A stretch of 64,000 bases of DNA, taken from positions 166,871 to 230,870 of the forward strand of contig DGHQ01000044.1 in assembly GCA_002392915.1 (NCBI GenBank), read 5' to 3'. Every line of letters begins with the position of its first letter. Position 1 is the stretch's first letter. The DNA is from Bacteroidales bacterium UBA3844 (lineage in GTDB: Bacteria; Bacteroidota; Bacteroidia; Bacteroidales; Paludibacteraceae). The position numbers and the translations under genes are program-made. Below the pieces are notes generated by a model. It was not told the origin of the DNA and did not search any database. It was given only the letters and a program-made list of their open reading frames with translations. Below are positions 35,703 to 44,919 of the stretch, piece after piece.

Positions 35703-35733
35703 ATAGAGTCACATTTACATGTGACTCTATTTT
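35703..35733 (-). terminator. Intrinsic terminator of the U32 peptidase gene
   Basis: ATAGAGTCACAT / ATGTGACTCTAT, 12-bp perfect stem with 4-nt loop, T-runs on both strands. Lies at the 3' end of the U32 gene, between parS sites 2 and 3. Confidence 0.85.
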
Positions 35734-36988
35734 AATTTTTGTTTACTTGTTCCATTTTATAAACCTTATCCGAAGGTCTGACTTTACAAGGAACCTTTAT
35801 TGTAAATTTTGTTCCACGTGGAACAAAATCAGTTTCTTTATCATCCACTATGAGTTTATCAGCGATAAGTTCAACTACTCCTGTGGTAGGACCAATAATT
35901 AAAAGTTTATCGCCTTTATTAATTCCAGCATTGGTTTCTTGTAAAAATTCGGCAACTCCTATATTAGAATAATAGCGAATTGTTTTGGCAACATACACTT
36001 TTCTTTCTGTTGCTTCAGAACCGTAAACACTACTCCACTCTCCTAATCGCTGACCTAAATAGTAGCCGTTCCAGAAACCTCTGTTGAATACTGTTTTCAG
36101 TTGTTCATCCCATTTTGCTATCTTTTCTTCTGAGTATGAACCATCAATGATAGAATTCAATGCTTCATTATAACAAGATACCACCGTCTTCACATATTCT
36201 GCACTTCTTGCACGTCCTTCTATTTTGAAAACTCTTACTCCCGAATCAACCAATTTATTCAAAAAATGAATTGTCTTTAAATCTTTTGGCGACATCAAAT
36301 ACTTGTCGTCAACCTTGATCTCAATATCACGTTCGTCATCAAACAAACGATATGAATGGCGACATACCTGAAAACATGCTCCTCTATTTGCTGAACTGTT
36401 CAACTCATGGAGACTCATATAACATTTTCCGGAAATGGCCATACACAAAGCACCATGGCAGAACATCTCTATTTTCAACTGTCCACCTTTTGGTCCGCAT
36501 ACATTCTGAGCAATAATCTGTTGATGTATTTTCGATACCTGGTCCATATTCAACTCTCTTGCCAATACCACAACATCAGCAAACTGTGCATAAAATTTCA
36601 AGGCTTCTATATTGGAAATATTCAACTGCGTCGACAAATGAACTTCTACACCAATTGATACCGCATAAAGAATGACTGACATATCTGATGCTATAATTGC
36701 AGATACTCCACTCTCTTTTGCAGCGTCAACATACGTACGCATGTCAGCAAGATCAGTGTCGTACATTACAGTGTTGAGAGTGAGATAACTCTTCAATCCA
36801 TTTTCAGTACATATACTTGCTATATTTTTTAGATCATCGACAGTGAAATTATTAGCTGAATGTGATCGCATATTCAATTTACCAATACCAAAGTAGACGG
36901 AATTTGCACCCGCTTGAATTGCTGCAGCTAAACTTTCATAACTGCCCACTGGTGCCATAATTTCAAAATCTGTTCTTTTCAAATCCAT
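35732..36988 (-). CDS. U32 family peptidase-like protein (tRNA hydroxylation TrhP/YegQ type)
   Basis: 418 residues. The barrel start (FEIMAPVGSYESLAAAIQAGANSVYFG) and the conserved Cys cluster (FCHGALCMAISGKCYMS ... NRGACFQVCR) match U32 proteins, which carry an iron-sulfur cluster. This length class, with GRARSAEYVKTVV, fits TrhP/YegQ, needed for 5-hydroxyuridine at tRNA position 34, rather than a true collagenase. Codons for VPRGT near the C-terminus also form parS site 3. Confidence 0.88.
   Translation of the reverse strand: MDLKRTDFEIMAPVGSYESLAAAIQAGANSVYFGIGKLNMRSHSANNFTVDDLKNIASICTENGLKSYLTLNTVMYDTDLADMRTYVDAAKESGVSAIIASDMSVILYAVSIGVEVHLSTQLNISNIEALKFYAQFADVVVLARELNMDQVSKIHQQIIAQNVCGPKGGQLKIEMFCHGALCMAISGKCYMSLHELNSSANRGACFQVCRHSYRLFDDERDIEIKVDDKYLMSPKDLKTIHFLNKLVDSGVRVFKIEGRARSAEYVKTVVSCYNEALNSIIDGSYSEEKIAKWDEQLKTVFNRGFWNGYYLGQRLGEWSSVYGSEATERKVYVAKTIRYYSNIGVAEFLQETNAGINKGDKLLIIGPTTGVVELIADKLIVDDKETDFVPRGTKFTIKVPCKVRPSDKVYKMEQVNKN
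35810..35825. promoter_or_regulatory. parS-like ParB binding site 3, inside the U32 coding region
   Basis: TGTTCCACGTGGAACA again, here read as codons FVPRGTK of the U32 gene (minus strand). A perfect palindrome inside a gene suggests selection for the DNA site as well as the protein. Confidence 0.8.
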
Positions 36989-36999
36989 AATGCTTTAAT

Positions 37000-37017
37000 T
37001 AACTTTGCACAAAGTTA
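37000..37017. promoter_or_regulatory. Overlapping face-to-face promoters for the U32 gene and dus
   Basis: TAACTTTG, CA, CAAAGTTA: an inverted repeat in which each arm is a full -7 element (TAnnTTTG). The plus arm (37000-37007) serves dus (ATG 37036), the minus arm (37010-37017) serves the U32 gene (ATG 36988). Only one polymerase can sit there at a time. Confidence 0.7.
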
Positions 37018-37035
37018 TAACTAAATGCACAACTG

Positions 37036-38037
37036 ATGAAAATAGGCAATATAGAATTTTCTGAATACCCTCTCTTCCTTGCCCCTATGGAAGACGTTAC
37101 TGATATCTCATTCAGAAAAATGTGTAAAAAATTCGGTGCTGATCTCGTCTACACTGAATTTGTCTCTGCCGACGCACTTATCAGAAATATCCAACGAACA
37201 GAAGATAAGATGACAATTGACGACTCTGAACGTCCTACCGTCATCCAACTTTACGGTAAAGATACAGAAACAATCGTCGAAGCAGCTAAAATCGCAGAAG
37301 CAGCTAAACCAGATATCATCGACATAAACTTCGGCTGCCCTGTAAAAAAAATTGCCAGTAAAGGAGGAGGTGCTGGTTTGCTACGTGATATTCCAAAACT
37401 ACTGGAAATTACTCGTGAGGTGGTGAAAGCAGTGAAACTGCCAGTGACTGTGAAAACCAGATTAGGCTGGGACAGCAATAATCTTATCATAACTACTCTT
37501 GCCGAACAAATTCAAGACTGCGGTGCACAGGCATTGGCTATCCACGGAAGAACTCGAGCACAAATGTATACAGGTGAAGCTGACTGGACTCTAATAGGTG
37601 AAGTCAAAAACAATCCGCGTATTCATATTCCTATCATAGGAAATGGTGATGTCACTACTCCAGAAAGAGCAAAAGAATGTTTTGATAAATACGGGGTGGA
37701 TGCAGTAATGATAGGTAGAGCAACATTTGGAAGACCATGGATTTTCAAAGAATGTAAAGATTATATCCAAGGTAAAGAATCAGAAAAACTCAACACTCAT
37801 GATTGTCTGAATATTCTAAAACAGATGATTGATGAAAATATAGAAATGTTCGATGGAGACGAGAGAAAAGGTATCACACACACACGTCGACACCTCGCTT
37901 CTACTCCAATTTTCAAAGGAATTGATAATTTCAGAAAAACAAGAATTGAAATGCTTCGCACAGAAGTGAGAAAAGATCTATTTGATATTATCGATTCCAC
38001 AGAACCTCTGATTGAAGAAGCAAAAAATCAACAATAA
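37036..38037 (+). CDS. dus: tRNA-dihydrouridine synthase
   Basis: 333 residues of the DusB type: FLAPMEDVTDISFRKMCKKFGADLVYTEF at the start (FMN barrel), DINFGCPVKKIASKGGGAGL with the catalytic Cys, VKTRLGW, AIHGRTRAQMYTGEADW and IGNGDVTTPE, GVDAVMIGRATFGRPWIF. Reduces uridines in the tRNA D-loop with FMN and NADPH. Divergent from the U32 gene, another tRNA modification gene, and sharing its promoter region. Confidence 0.95.
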   Translation: MKIGNIEFSEYPLFLAPMEDVTDISFRKMCKKFGADLVYTEFVSADALIRNIQRTEDKMTIDDSERPTVIQLYGKDTETIVEAAKIAEAAKPDIIDINFGCPVKKIASKGGGAGLLRDIPKLLEITREVVKAVKLPVTVKTRLGWDSNNLIITTLAEQIQDCGAQALAIHGRTRAQMYTGEADWTLIGEVKNNPRIHIPIIGNGDVTTPERAKECFDKYGVDAVMIGRATFGRPWIFKECKDYIQGKESEKLNTHDCLNILKQMIDENIEMFDGDERKGITHTRRHLASTPIFKGIDNFRKTRIEMLRTEVRKDLFDIIDSTEPLIEEAKNQQ

Positions 38038-38039
38038 AA

Positions 38040-38063
38040 AAAGACGGGATAAAACCCGTCTTT
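38040..38063. terminator. Bidirectional terminator between dus and polA
   Basis: AAAGACGGG, loop ATAAAA, CCCGTCTTT with A-run before and T-rich end. The two genes converge, so it can stop both transcripts. Confidence 0.85.
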
Positions 38064-38068
38064 ATTGT

Positions 38069-40819
38069 TTAGTGAGCATCAAGCCAATTAGTTGCTACCG
38101 ACAATTCAACCTTAAGTGGTACTTTCATCTGGAATACATTCTCCATCTCATTCTTCACAATCTCACGCATAATCTCCTCTTCAGATTTAACTACGTTGAA
38201 ATTCAATTCGTCGTGCACCTGTATGATCATTCTAGATTTTAGATTTCTGTTGTCTATCTCTCTCTGAATATTGATCATAGCAATTTTAATTATGTCGGCA
38301 GCAGTTCCTTGAATCGGAGCATTGATTGCATTTCTTTCAGCATTCTGACGTAGAGATCCATTTCGTGAATTTATATCTTGTATAAATCTTCTGCGTCCAA
38401 ACAATGTCTCTACATATTCATGTTCATGGGCAAACGCTTTTATTTTCTCAAGATAATCATACACTTTAGGAAAAGCATTGAAATAACTTTCAATCATCTG
38501 CTTTGCCTCATCCTTAGAAATAGACAATCTGTCTGCCAATCCATATGCTGATATTCCATAAAGAATTCCAAAGTTTGCTGTCTTAGCCTTGCTTCGCATT
38601 TCCTTTGTAACCTCTTCAGTAGGAACTTTGAAAATCTTTGAAGCAGTGTCCTGATGAAAATCAAATCCAGATAAAAATGATGATATCAATCCTTCATCCT
38701 CTGAGACGTGAGCCATAACTCTCAACTCAATCTGTGAATAATCGGCTGATAAGAAGACGGAATCATCGCCAGCTACGAAACATCTGCGTATCTCTCTTCC
38801 CATACTGTCTCGCACAGGTATGTTTTGCAAATTAGGATTGCTCGAACTTAATCGTCCAGTGGCAGTCACTGTCTGGTTAAACGATGTATGAATTTTTCCT
38901 GTGTGAGAATTCACAATTTCAGGAAGTGCATCAATATATGTGCTCAACAATTTTTTTACTCCACGATAATCAAGAATCTTCTCTATTATAGGATGTTTAC
39001 TTTTCAACGAAATCAACACATCCTCACTTGTCGACATCTGTCCACCCTTGGTTTTCTTGACTTTATCCACAAGATTCAACTCATTATAGATTACCTCGCC
39101 TACTTGTTTTGGTGATGATATATTGAAAGAGTGTCCGGCAAGAGAATATATTTCTTTCGCAATGTTCTCCATCTCTGCCGTCATCTTAACAGAAGATTCC
39201 TTCAAACTCTTTTCATCAATGGTCACACCAGCGTTCTCCATCTCACAAAGAACATGCATCAACGGCATCTCAATAGTTTTAAACAACTTATCAAGATTGT
39301 TCTTTACTAATTCATCTTTGAAAATTTCGTAAAGTTGGAAAGTGATATCAGCATCCTCAGCTGCATAGTCAACAAGTCTTTTCTTATCAACACTTCTTAA
39401 TGGAAGATTCTTTTTTCCATTTTCTGTTGTCAACTCTTCGTAAGTAACAGTTTTATATTTCAAATACTGTTCTGCCAATGCATCCATTCCGTGTCTCAAC
39501 TCTGGTTGGATGAGATAGTGGGCTATCATTGTGTCAAACAATTCACCCTTAACCTCTACCCCATATTGCTTGAGCATCAACACGTCGAACTTAAGATTTT
39601 GTCCAATCTTAAATATTTTATCATTTTCAAACAAAGGTTTGAACTGATCAACAATTTTTTGTGCTTCTTCTCGGTTTTCTGGTAAAAGAATAAAAAAAGC
39701 TTCATTTTTCTTCCAACAAAAGCTCATTCCAACTAAATCTGCAGAAAACACGTCTGTTGAGGTCGTTTCCGTGTCAAAACAGAAAAAATCCTGAGTAGAA
39801 ATTTTTGCCAAAAATTGGCTAATATCTTCTTGATTTTCAATCAATTTATAGTCATGAGAGACGGAAGTTAACTCGCTGAGACTTGAATATTTTTCTTCAG
39901 GCTGTGTAATTGTACTGAAATTATCAAATAGAGAGAGTTGAACAGGTGTTGATTTTTGAGTATATTTAGTGATGATACTTTTTAATTCAAGATCATTGAA
40001 TATTTTTAACATTTCATCTACTTTCTTTTCTTTAATGGCAAGATCAGAGATAGGTGTGTCAATCGGAACATCAGTACATATTGTTACAAGAAACTTTGAA
40101 AATTTAATCATTTCTACACTTTCCTGCACCTTCGTCTTTAACGCTCCTTTTATGGATTCTGAATTTTCAATTACAGATTCTACTGATCCAAACTCCTGAA
40201 GCAACTTGACAGCTGTTTTCTCTCCCACTCCCTTGCAACCAGGAATATTATCACTTGCGTCTCCCATAAGAGCAAGAAGATCTATGATTTTTGAAGGATC
40301 ATCTATTCCCCACTTTTCACAAACCATATTTTTGTCCATCAGCTCCAATCCATTTCCATGAGTAATACGAAGCATCTTGATATTATCGTCGACAAGCTGC
40401 GCATAATCTTTATCAGGAGTCACCATAAGTACCTCAAGACCTTCTGCCGCTCCACGTTTGGCAAGAGTTCCAACAATATCATCAGCTTCATATCCGTCAA
40501 TCGCAAATTGAGGAATGTTATAAGCGTCAACTATTTTCTTAATCAACGGCACAGATGCATGAATCTCCTCTGGTGTTGCCTGACGTTGAGCTTTATATTC
40601 CGGATAAATTTCATGACGAAAAGTCTTGGCGGCAGAATCAAAAACTACAGCAATATGTGAAGGAGAATAATCCTTAAGAATCATCTCCAACTTATTAACA
40701 AATCCATAAACAATCGAGGTGTTTTCACCCTTTGAATTTTTCATTTGCTTATTCATCAAGGCGTAATATGAGCCAAAAATGATGGGATAAGCATCAATTA
40801 AAACAAGTCTATTATCCAT
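38069..40819 (-). CDS. polA: DNA polymerase I
   Basis: 916 residues from ATG 40819 (MDNRLVLIDAYPIIFGSYY); a longer frame from a TTG at 40840 overlaps the -7 promoter and is rejected. 5'-3' exonuclease at the N-terminus (EYKAQRQATPEEI, DGYEADDIVG, MGDASDNIPG), 3'-5' exonuclease with intact FCFDTETTS, then polymerase motifs A (LSADYSQIELRVMAHVS), B (RSKAKTANFGILYG) and C (IIQVHDELNF). Proofreading residues are present. Functions in Okazaki fragment maturation and repair. Confidence 0.97.
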   Translation of the reverse strand: MDNRLVLIDAYPIIFGSYYALMNKQMKNSKGENTSIVYGFVNKLEMILKDYSPSHIAVVFDSAAKTFRHEIYPEYKAQRQATPEEIHASVPLIKKIVDAYNIPQFAIDGYEADDIVGTLAKRGAAEGLEVLMVTPDKDYAQLVDDNIKMLRITHGNGLELMDKNMVCEKWGIDDPSKIIDLLALMGDASDNIPGCKGVGEKTAVKLLQEFGSVESVIENSESIKGALKTKVQESVEMIKFSKFLVTICTDVPIDTPISDLAIKEKKVDEMLKIFNDLELKSIITKYTQKSTPVQLSLFDNFSTITQPEEKYSSLSELTSVSHDYKLIENQEDISQFLAKISTQDFFCFDTETTSTDVFSADLVGMSFCWKKNEAFFILLPENREEAQKIVDQFKPLFENDKIFKIGQNLKFDVLMLKQYGVEVKGELFDTMIAHYLIQPELRHGMDALAEQYLKYKTVTYEELTTENGKKNLPLRSVDKKRLVDYAAEDADITFQLYEIFKDELVKNNLDKLFKTIEMPLMHVLCEMENAGVTIDEKSLKESSVKMTAEMENIAKEIYSLAGHSFNISSPKQVGEVIYNELNLVDKVKKTKGGQMSTSEDVLISLKSKHPIIEKILDYRGVKKLLSTYIDALPEIVNSHTGKIHTSFNQTVTATGRLSSSNPNLQNIPVRDSMGREIRRCFVAGDDSVFLSADYSQIELRVMAHVSEDEGLISSFLSGFDFHQDTASKIFKVPTEEVTKEMRSKAKTANFGILYGISAYGLADRLSISKDEAKQMIESYFNAFPKVYDYLEKIKAFAHEHEYVETLFGRRRFIQDINSRNGSLRQNAERNAINAPIQGTAADIIKIAMINIQREIDNRNLKSRMIIQVHDELNFNVVKSEEEIMREIVKNEMENVFQMKVPLKVELSVATNWLDAH

Positions 40820-40838
40820 TTTTTGAAATTCATTTTCC

Positions 40839-40846
40839 AAACTTAC
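40839..40846 (-). promoter_or_regulatory. -7 element for polA
   Basis: Minus-strand TAAGTTTG, 19 nt before the polA ATG, matching TAnnTTTG. Confidence 0.55.
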
Positions 40847-40889
40847 TTACATTTATTAAATTCGCAAAAAATTTTTGATTGAATTACGG

Positions 40890-41867
40890 ATGTCAACATT
40901 AGATACAGCAAAAAAAGCAATAGAAAAGGAGTATGAAATCTTCTCTAAGAAGTTTGACGGATATTTTGCGTCAGACAATGAATTGCTGTCAGCTGTAAAC
41001 AACTACATACTTCAAAAAAAGGGTAAACAGATCAGACCAATAATGGCTCTGCTTGCTGCTAAATGTCTTGGAGACGTGAATGATTCAAGCTACGACGGTG
41101 CAACAGCTATTGAGATGCTCCACACCGCAAGCCTTATCCACGATGACATTGTGGACGAGGCAGACTCACGTCGTGGCCAGAAATCGGTAAACAATATTTG
41201 GCAAAACAAAGTGTCTGTATTGGTAGGCGACTATCTTCTTTCACAGGCGTTGAATGTTGCTTCACAAACCAACTCACTGGAAATAATCAAGTCTATTTGT
41301 AGTGTAGGAAAAAAATTGACAGACGGTGAATTAATCCAACTTTACAATTCAAAAAACAGAACTTTCAACGAGGATATATACTATAATGTCATCAAAAAGA
41401 AAACAGCTGTTTTATTCTCAACTGCTTGTTTTATAGGTGCTAAAAGTGTAAGCAATAATCAACAGATGATCAACTCTCTTGTTGATTTCGGCACTATTTT
41501 TGGAATCTGTTTTCAAATAAGAGACGACATTTTCGACTACTTATCAACAGAAAAAGAGATAGGCAAACCAGTGGGTAACGATATACGCGAAGGCAAAGCC
41601 ACTCTTCCACTTATTTATGCTTTGAACAACTGCTCAGAGACAAACAGAAATGAAATTGTCGACATTCTGAGAAATGAAAATAAAACAAATGAAGAAGTCG
41701 AACAACTTATCAACTTCACTGTTGAAAAAGGTGGAATAGAATATGCTTCCAAAAAGATGAAAGAATTTGAAAAAGAAGGAATTAAATGTTTGGATTCTAT
41801 TCCTGAATCAGATGCAAAAAAAGCATTACTGATGCTTCTCAACTATACAATTGTAAGAGAATATTAA
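40890..41867 (+). CDS. Polyprenyl diphosphate synthase (octaprenyl-type, IspB-like)
   Basis: 325 residues from ATG 40890 (MSTLDTAKKAIEKEYE). First Asp-rich motif LIHDDIVDEADSRRGQ (DDxxD) and second FQIRDDIFDY; GKQIRP and GNDIREGKATLPL are the usual conserved blocks. Makes long-chain isoprenoid diphosphate, in this group likely for menaquinone. Chain length cannot be read with certainty from the sequence. Divergent from polA. Confidence 0.9.
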   Translation: MSTLDTAKKAIEKEYEIFSKKFDGYFASDNELLSAVNNYILQKKGKQIRPIMALLAAKCLGDVNDSSYDGATAIEMLHTASLIHDDIVDEADSRRGQKSVNNIWQNKVSVLVGDYLLSQALNVASQTNSLEIIKSICSVGKKLTDGELIQLYNSKNRTFNEDIYYNVIKKKTAVLFSTACFIGAKSVSNNQQMINSLVDFGTIFGICFQIRDDIFDYLSTEKEIGKPVGNDIREGKATLPLIYALNNCSETNRNEIVDILRNENKTNEEVEQLINFTVEKGGIEYASKKMKEFEKEGIKCLDSIPESDAKKALLMLLNYTIVREY

Positions 41868-41873
41868 AATAAA

Positions 41874-41898
41874 AAAGACGCAATTACTCGCGTCTTTT
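41874..41898. terminator. Bidirectional terminator between prenyl synthase and deoC
   Basis: AAAAGACGC / GCGTCTTTT with 8-nt loop, then TACTTTTTTTT on the plus strand and an A-rich flank giving T on the other. Confidence 0.8.
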
Positions 41899-41924
41899 AC
41901 TTTTTTTTCCATTTCCTTTCTTAT

Positions 41925-42803
41925 TTAGAAATAAGAAACCTTCTCACCTGTGATATCAGAAAGAAGATTATTTGCCAAACTGCTTGCTCCTATTCTGAAC
42001 AGAGATTTGTCTGTATGATCAGCTCCTAAGACACTTTCTACTATTGAATAGTACTTGACAGCGTCTGATGACGTAGAAATGCCTCCAGCAGCCTTAAAAC
42101 CTACATTTCTGCCTATTTCTGGTTCCATCTTACCTATAACCTCACACATAACGTATGCTGCCGCAAGATTGGCCACACTTCCATCTTTTCCTGTACTGGT
42201 CTTGATAAAGTCTGCTCCTGCGTTGATAGAAATGATAGCGGCCTTTTCTATATTCTCAACAGTTTTCAACAATGAAACCTCAAGAATAACCTTCAAAGTG
42301 ACATCCTTACAATATGCTTTGATTTCAGAGATCTCATCATAAATATCGTCATAATCTCCTGCCAAATACTTGCCAACAGGAAAAACTATATCAATCTCTG
42401 TAGCTCCTGACGCGATAGCCAATCCTACTTCGGCCAACTTGACCTCCATAAATGTCTGTGAATGTGGAAAACCACCTGCAACAGCAACTATATCCACATC
42501 TTCCAACAATGTTTCCTTCACAGTAGGAACAAATGAAGGATATACACAAATGCCAGCTGGCAGAGGCAATATGTCAAACTTTGAGTCGAAATTGTTAACC
42601 TTATCAACAAAAGCAGTTACAGATTCACTGTTATCTGTTGATTTTAAAGTAGTAAGATCTATATTTTCAAGAAGTTTGCAATAAATTGCCTTAGTGTTGT
42701 TTCTCTCAAATGAAGAATGTAGAAGCGCATCTACAGCCATTTCTACTTCACGCTCGTTCTTGCCAATTGAATACTTGGAAAAAAGTTCAAATATATTATT
42801 CAT
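41925..42803 (-). CDS. deoC: Deoxyribose-phosphate aldolase
   Basis: 292 residues. Key motifs are VDIVAVAGGFPHSQTFMEVKLAEV, ATEIDIVFPVGKYLAGDYDD, VTLKVILEVSLLK (first catalytic Lys) and AGADFIKTSTGKDG with the Schiff-base Lys. Splits deoxyribose 5-phosphate to acetaldehyde and glyceraldehyde 3-phosphate. Longer than E. coli DeoC at the N-terminus (about 40 residues), as usual in Bacteroidetes. Overlaps the start of the next upstream gene by 8 nt, so it is translated in an operon with mazG and nadA. Confidence 0.93.
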   Translation of the reverse strand: MNNIFELFSKYSIGKNEREVEMAVDALLHSSFERNNTKAIYCKLLENIDLTTLKSTDNSESVTAFVDKVNNFDSKFDILPLPAGICVYPSFVPTVKETLLEDVDIVAVAGGFPHSQTFMEVKLAEVGLAIASGATEIDIVFPVGKYLAGDYDDIYDEISEIKAYCKDVTLKVILEVSLLKTVENIEKAAIISINAGADFIKTSTGKDGSVANLAAAYVMCEVIGKMEPEIGRNVGFKAAGGISTSSDAVKYYSIVESVLGADHTDKSLFRIGASSLANNLLSDITGEKVSYF

Positions 42804-43143
42804 CTTTCTTAAATAGTTTTACGTTGTTGATATGACGATCCTTGTCACGACTCGTCTTTTTCTCTATGTTTTTTAGGAAAGCTTCATTCAAATCCACTCC
42901 AGTCTGGTTTGCCAGACAAGTCAAAACCCATAGTACGTCAGCCATTTCGTCTGCAATCGACGATTCCTTTTCTTTATCCTTAAAACTTTGATCACCGTAT
43001 GTGCGTGCCATAAGACGGGCCAACTCTCCCACCTCTTCCATAAGACATGCAGTATTGGTGAGTTCAGAAAAATAGCGCACACCGTAACGCTTTATCCAAT
43101 CGTCGACGGTGTGCTGAATATCTTTAAGTGTGAGATTCTGCAT
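42796..43143 (-). CDS. MazG-type nucleotide pyrophosphohydrolase
   Basis: 115 residues: helix with LMEEVGELARLMARTYGD (ExxE metal-binding pair) and SIADEMADVLWVLTCLANQTG (second acidic pair), the all-alpha NTP-PPase fold with one domain. Such short proteins remove damaged or excess dNTPs. Middle gene of the nadA-mazG-deoC cluster, overlapping its neighbour on each side by 1-8 nt. Confidence 0.88.
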   Translation of the reverse strand: MQNLTLKDIQHTVDDWIKRYGVRYFSELTNTACLMEEVGELARLMARTYGDQSFKDKEKESSIADEMADVLWVLTCLANQTGVDLNEAFLKNIEKKTSRDKDRHINNVKLFKKDE

Positions 43144-44087
43144 TATAAACCAAGTTTAGCACTTATTTCCAACATCTTCTGAATAGGTTTGACTGCCTTC
43201 TCACGCAATTCATCTGAAACTTCAACTTCAGGCGACTCATTCTTCAAAACCTCATAAACCTTTTCGAGAGTGTTGAGACGCATAAAGCTGCAGTTGTTGC
43301 AGGCACAAGTTGAGTCTTCAGGTGGAATAGGGATAAACACCTTGTCGGGAGCCGACTTCTGCATCTCGTGAAGAATACCACTCTCTGTAGCAACCAAAAA
43401 ACGTTTGCAGTCAGATGCGATAGCATATTTCAAAAGTCCCGCAGTAGATCCTACCTTGTCTGCCAAACGAACAATTACATCCTTACACTCAGGATGAACA
43501 AGCACCTGTGCATCTGGATACTCTTTCTTCAGATCAAGCACCTTACGTACAGAGAACTTCTCATGCACATGGCAAGCACCATTCCAAAGCACCATATTTC
43601 TACCAGTGATGCTATTGATATAGTTGCCAAGGTTTTTGTCCGGACCGAAAATTATCTTCTCGTCTTTTGGAAAACTCTCCACAATCTGCTTTGCGTTTGT
43701 ACTTGTCACCACCACATCAGTCAATGCCTTGACAGCAGCTGTAGTATTGACATAAGATATAACCTTATGACCTGGATGAGCCTTGATAAATTTTTCAAAC
43801 TCATCAGCCGGACAGCTGTCAGCAAGTGAACATCCAGCAGCCATGTCAGGCACCAACACTTTCTTGTTCGGTGAAAGGATCTTTGCAGTCTCACCCATGA
43901 AATGAACTCCACAAAGCATTATTATATCCGCATCCGTTTTAGCTGCCCACTGAGCCAATGCCAAACTGTCGCCAACGAAATCAGCTATATCCTGAATATC
44001 CCCGTCTTGATAATAGTGTGCCATTATTATAGCATTCTTTTCCTTTTTCAAACGGTTGATTTCGGAAATCAGAAACTCTTTTTCCAT
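43143..44087 (-). CDS. nadA: Quinolinate synthase A
   Basis: 314 residues. Motifs of NadA: IMAHYYQDGDIQDIADFVGDS, IMLCGVHFMGETAKIL (first cluster Cys), VPDMAAGCSLADSCP (second) and PEDSTCACNNCSFMRLN near the end (third). These bind a 4Fe-4S cluster; the enzyme joins iminoaspartate and dihydroxyacetone phosphate to quinolinate for NAD. No nadB or nadC is adjacent. First gene of the cluster, reading away from the AT-rich segment at 44.1-44.9 kb. Confidence 0.96.
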   Translation of the reverse strand: MEKEFLISEINRLKKEKNAIIMAHYYQDGDIQDIADFVGDSLALAQWAAKTDADIIMLCGVHFMGETAKILSPNKKVLVPDMAAGCSLADSCPADEFEKFIKAHPGHKVISYVNTTAAVKALTDVVVTSTNAKQIVESFPKDEKIIFGPDKNLGNYINSITGRNMVLWNGACHVHEKFSVRKVLDLKKEYPDAQVLVHPECKDVIVRLADKVGSTAGLLKYAIASDCKRFLVATESGILHEMQKSAPDKVFIPIPPEDSTCACNNCSFMRLNTLEKVYEVLKNESPEVEVSDELREKAVKPIQKMLEISAKLGL

Positions 44088-44100
44088 TATATATTTATGT

Positions 44101-44620
44101 TGATATAAGAAAATACTAGTTTAAAAATCTCTAAAATATAACAATAATAATGTGTTGGTTATGTTAATAAAAAGATGCGGAAAAAGTAATCAATTATAAT
44201 CAAGAGATGATCAACAATTCTGTCTTCTCTAACTTACTGAATGATTGATTAAATTCCGACTTTATTAACAATATTAACAACAATGCAAATATAATTTTTC
44301 TTTCGCTAAGTTGAAATCATAAGTGTTATTAAAGTGCTAAATTTTGTAAAAAGATTCTTGATAAGTTTATAAAAAAAATTCATCAAGAAATTTGGAAATA
44401 TGTAAAGGCAGTCGGCTTAAAATAGTTTTTTTAATTCATGGCAATAGTTATTATTTGTTTTCTTGAAGTTATCAACATTTTTAGCTTGGATTCTTGACAA
44501 TAGAAGGGTGTGAAATCAGTGGGTTATCAACAGCGAAAAGCCAAATTGTTGATGGAAGAAAAGCCAAATCTACTAGCAGAAAAATGCACATGATTTATTT
44601 AAAATTTAATTTCATCTGAT
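44101..44620. other. Candidate chromosomal replication origin
   Basis: Non-coding and very AT-rich. Contains TTATCAACA at 44469-44477 and 44524-44532 (one base from the DnaA box TTATCCACA), TTATTAACA at 44262-44270 and in reverse at 44162-44170, TGATCAACA at 44208 and a reverse CCATCAACA at 44547. The AT stretch 44340-44400, with inverted arms TTCTTGAT / ATCAAGAA, could be the unwinding site. The two flanking genes diverge, and the G/C bias of the plus strand changes sign here. Prediction only. Confidence 0.6.
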
Positions 44621-44632
44621 GATGGGTAGTAG

Positions 44633-44653
44633 GGGCAGGTTTCAAACCTGCCC
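44633..44653. repeat. Dispersed palindrome GGGCAGGTTT/AAACCTGCCC
   Basis: Arms GGGCAGGTTT and AAACCTGCCC with a 1-nt centre. The inner arms CAGGTTT/AAACCTG recur at 3833-3847. A common type of intergenic hairpin; no gene. Confidence 0.6.
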
Positions 44654-44689
44654 GTTATTTGATTATGCAATGATGAAAAAAAGTCGAAG

Positions 44690-44795
44690 ACTTTCTATTT
44701 AATATTACATTCTCTGTGTTTTTTGTGCTCGCCTACGGCTCGCACTGTGGTTGGGTTAGGGCGTTCCGCCCTTAACAATCCTCGTAAAACATTTA
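44690..44795 (-). repeat. Composite intergenic repeat, copy 6 (minus strand)
   Basis: Minus-strand order: GAGGATTGTTAAGGGCGGAA, CGCCCTAACCC, hairpin 2 at 44725-44745, then AAAAAACACAGAGAATG. The CCACAGAG module is shortened. Confidence 0.8.
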
Positions 44796-44911
44796 ATAAA
44801 TGAAAAAGCAAATTTATTATCTTCACTATGCCAAATCACTACACAAGTTTGGAAAAGTTTTACATCGCTTCTAATTATTTATTTTGAATGGTGATAATGG
44901 TGTAAATATTA

Positions 44912-44919
44912 TAAATTTG
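44912..44919 (+). promoter_or_regulatory. -7 element for the helicase-nuclease
   Basis: TAAATTTG matches TAnnTTTG, 42 nt before the ATG at 44962. Confidence 0.45.

Noticed and set aside
35400..35830. The parS-like region itself as replication origin
   Set aside because: No DnaA-box cluster or AT-rich unwinding stretch there, and the genes on both sides share the left-hand base bias; the 44.1-44.9 kb gap fits better.
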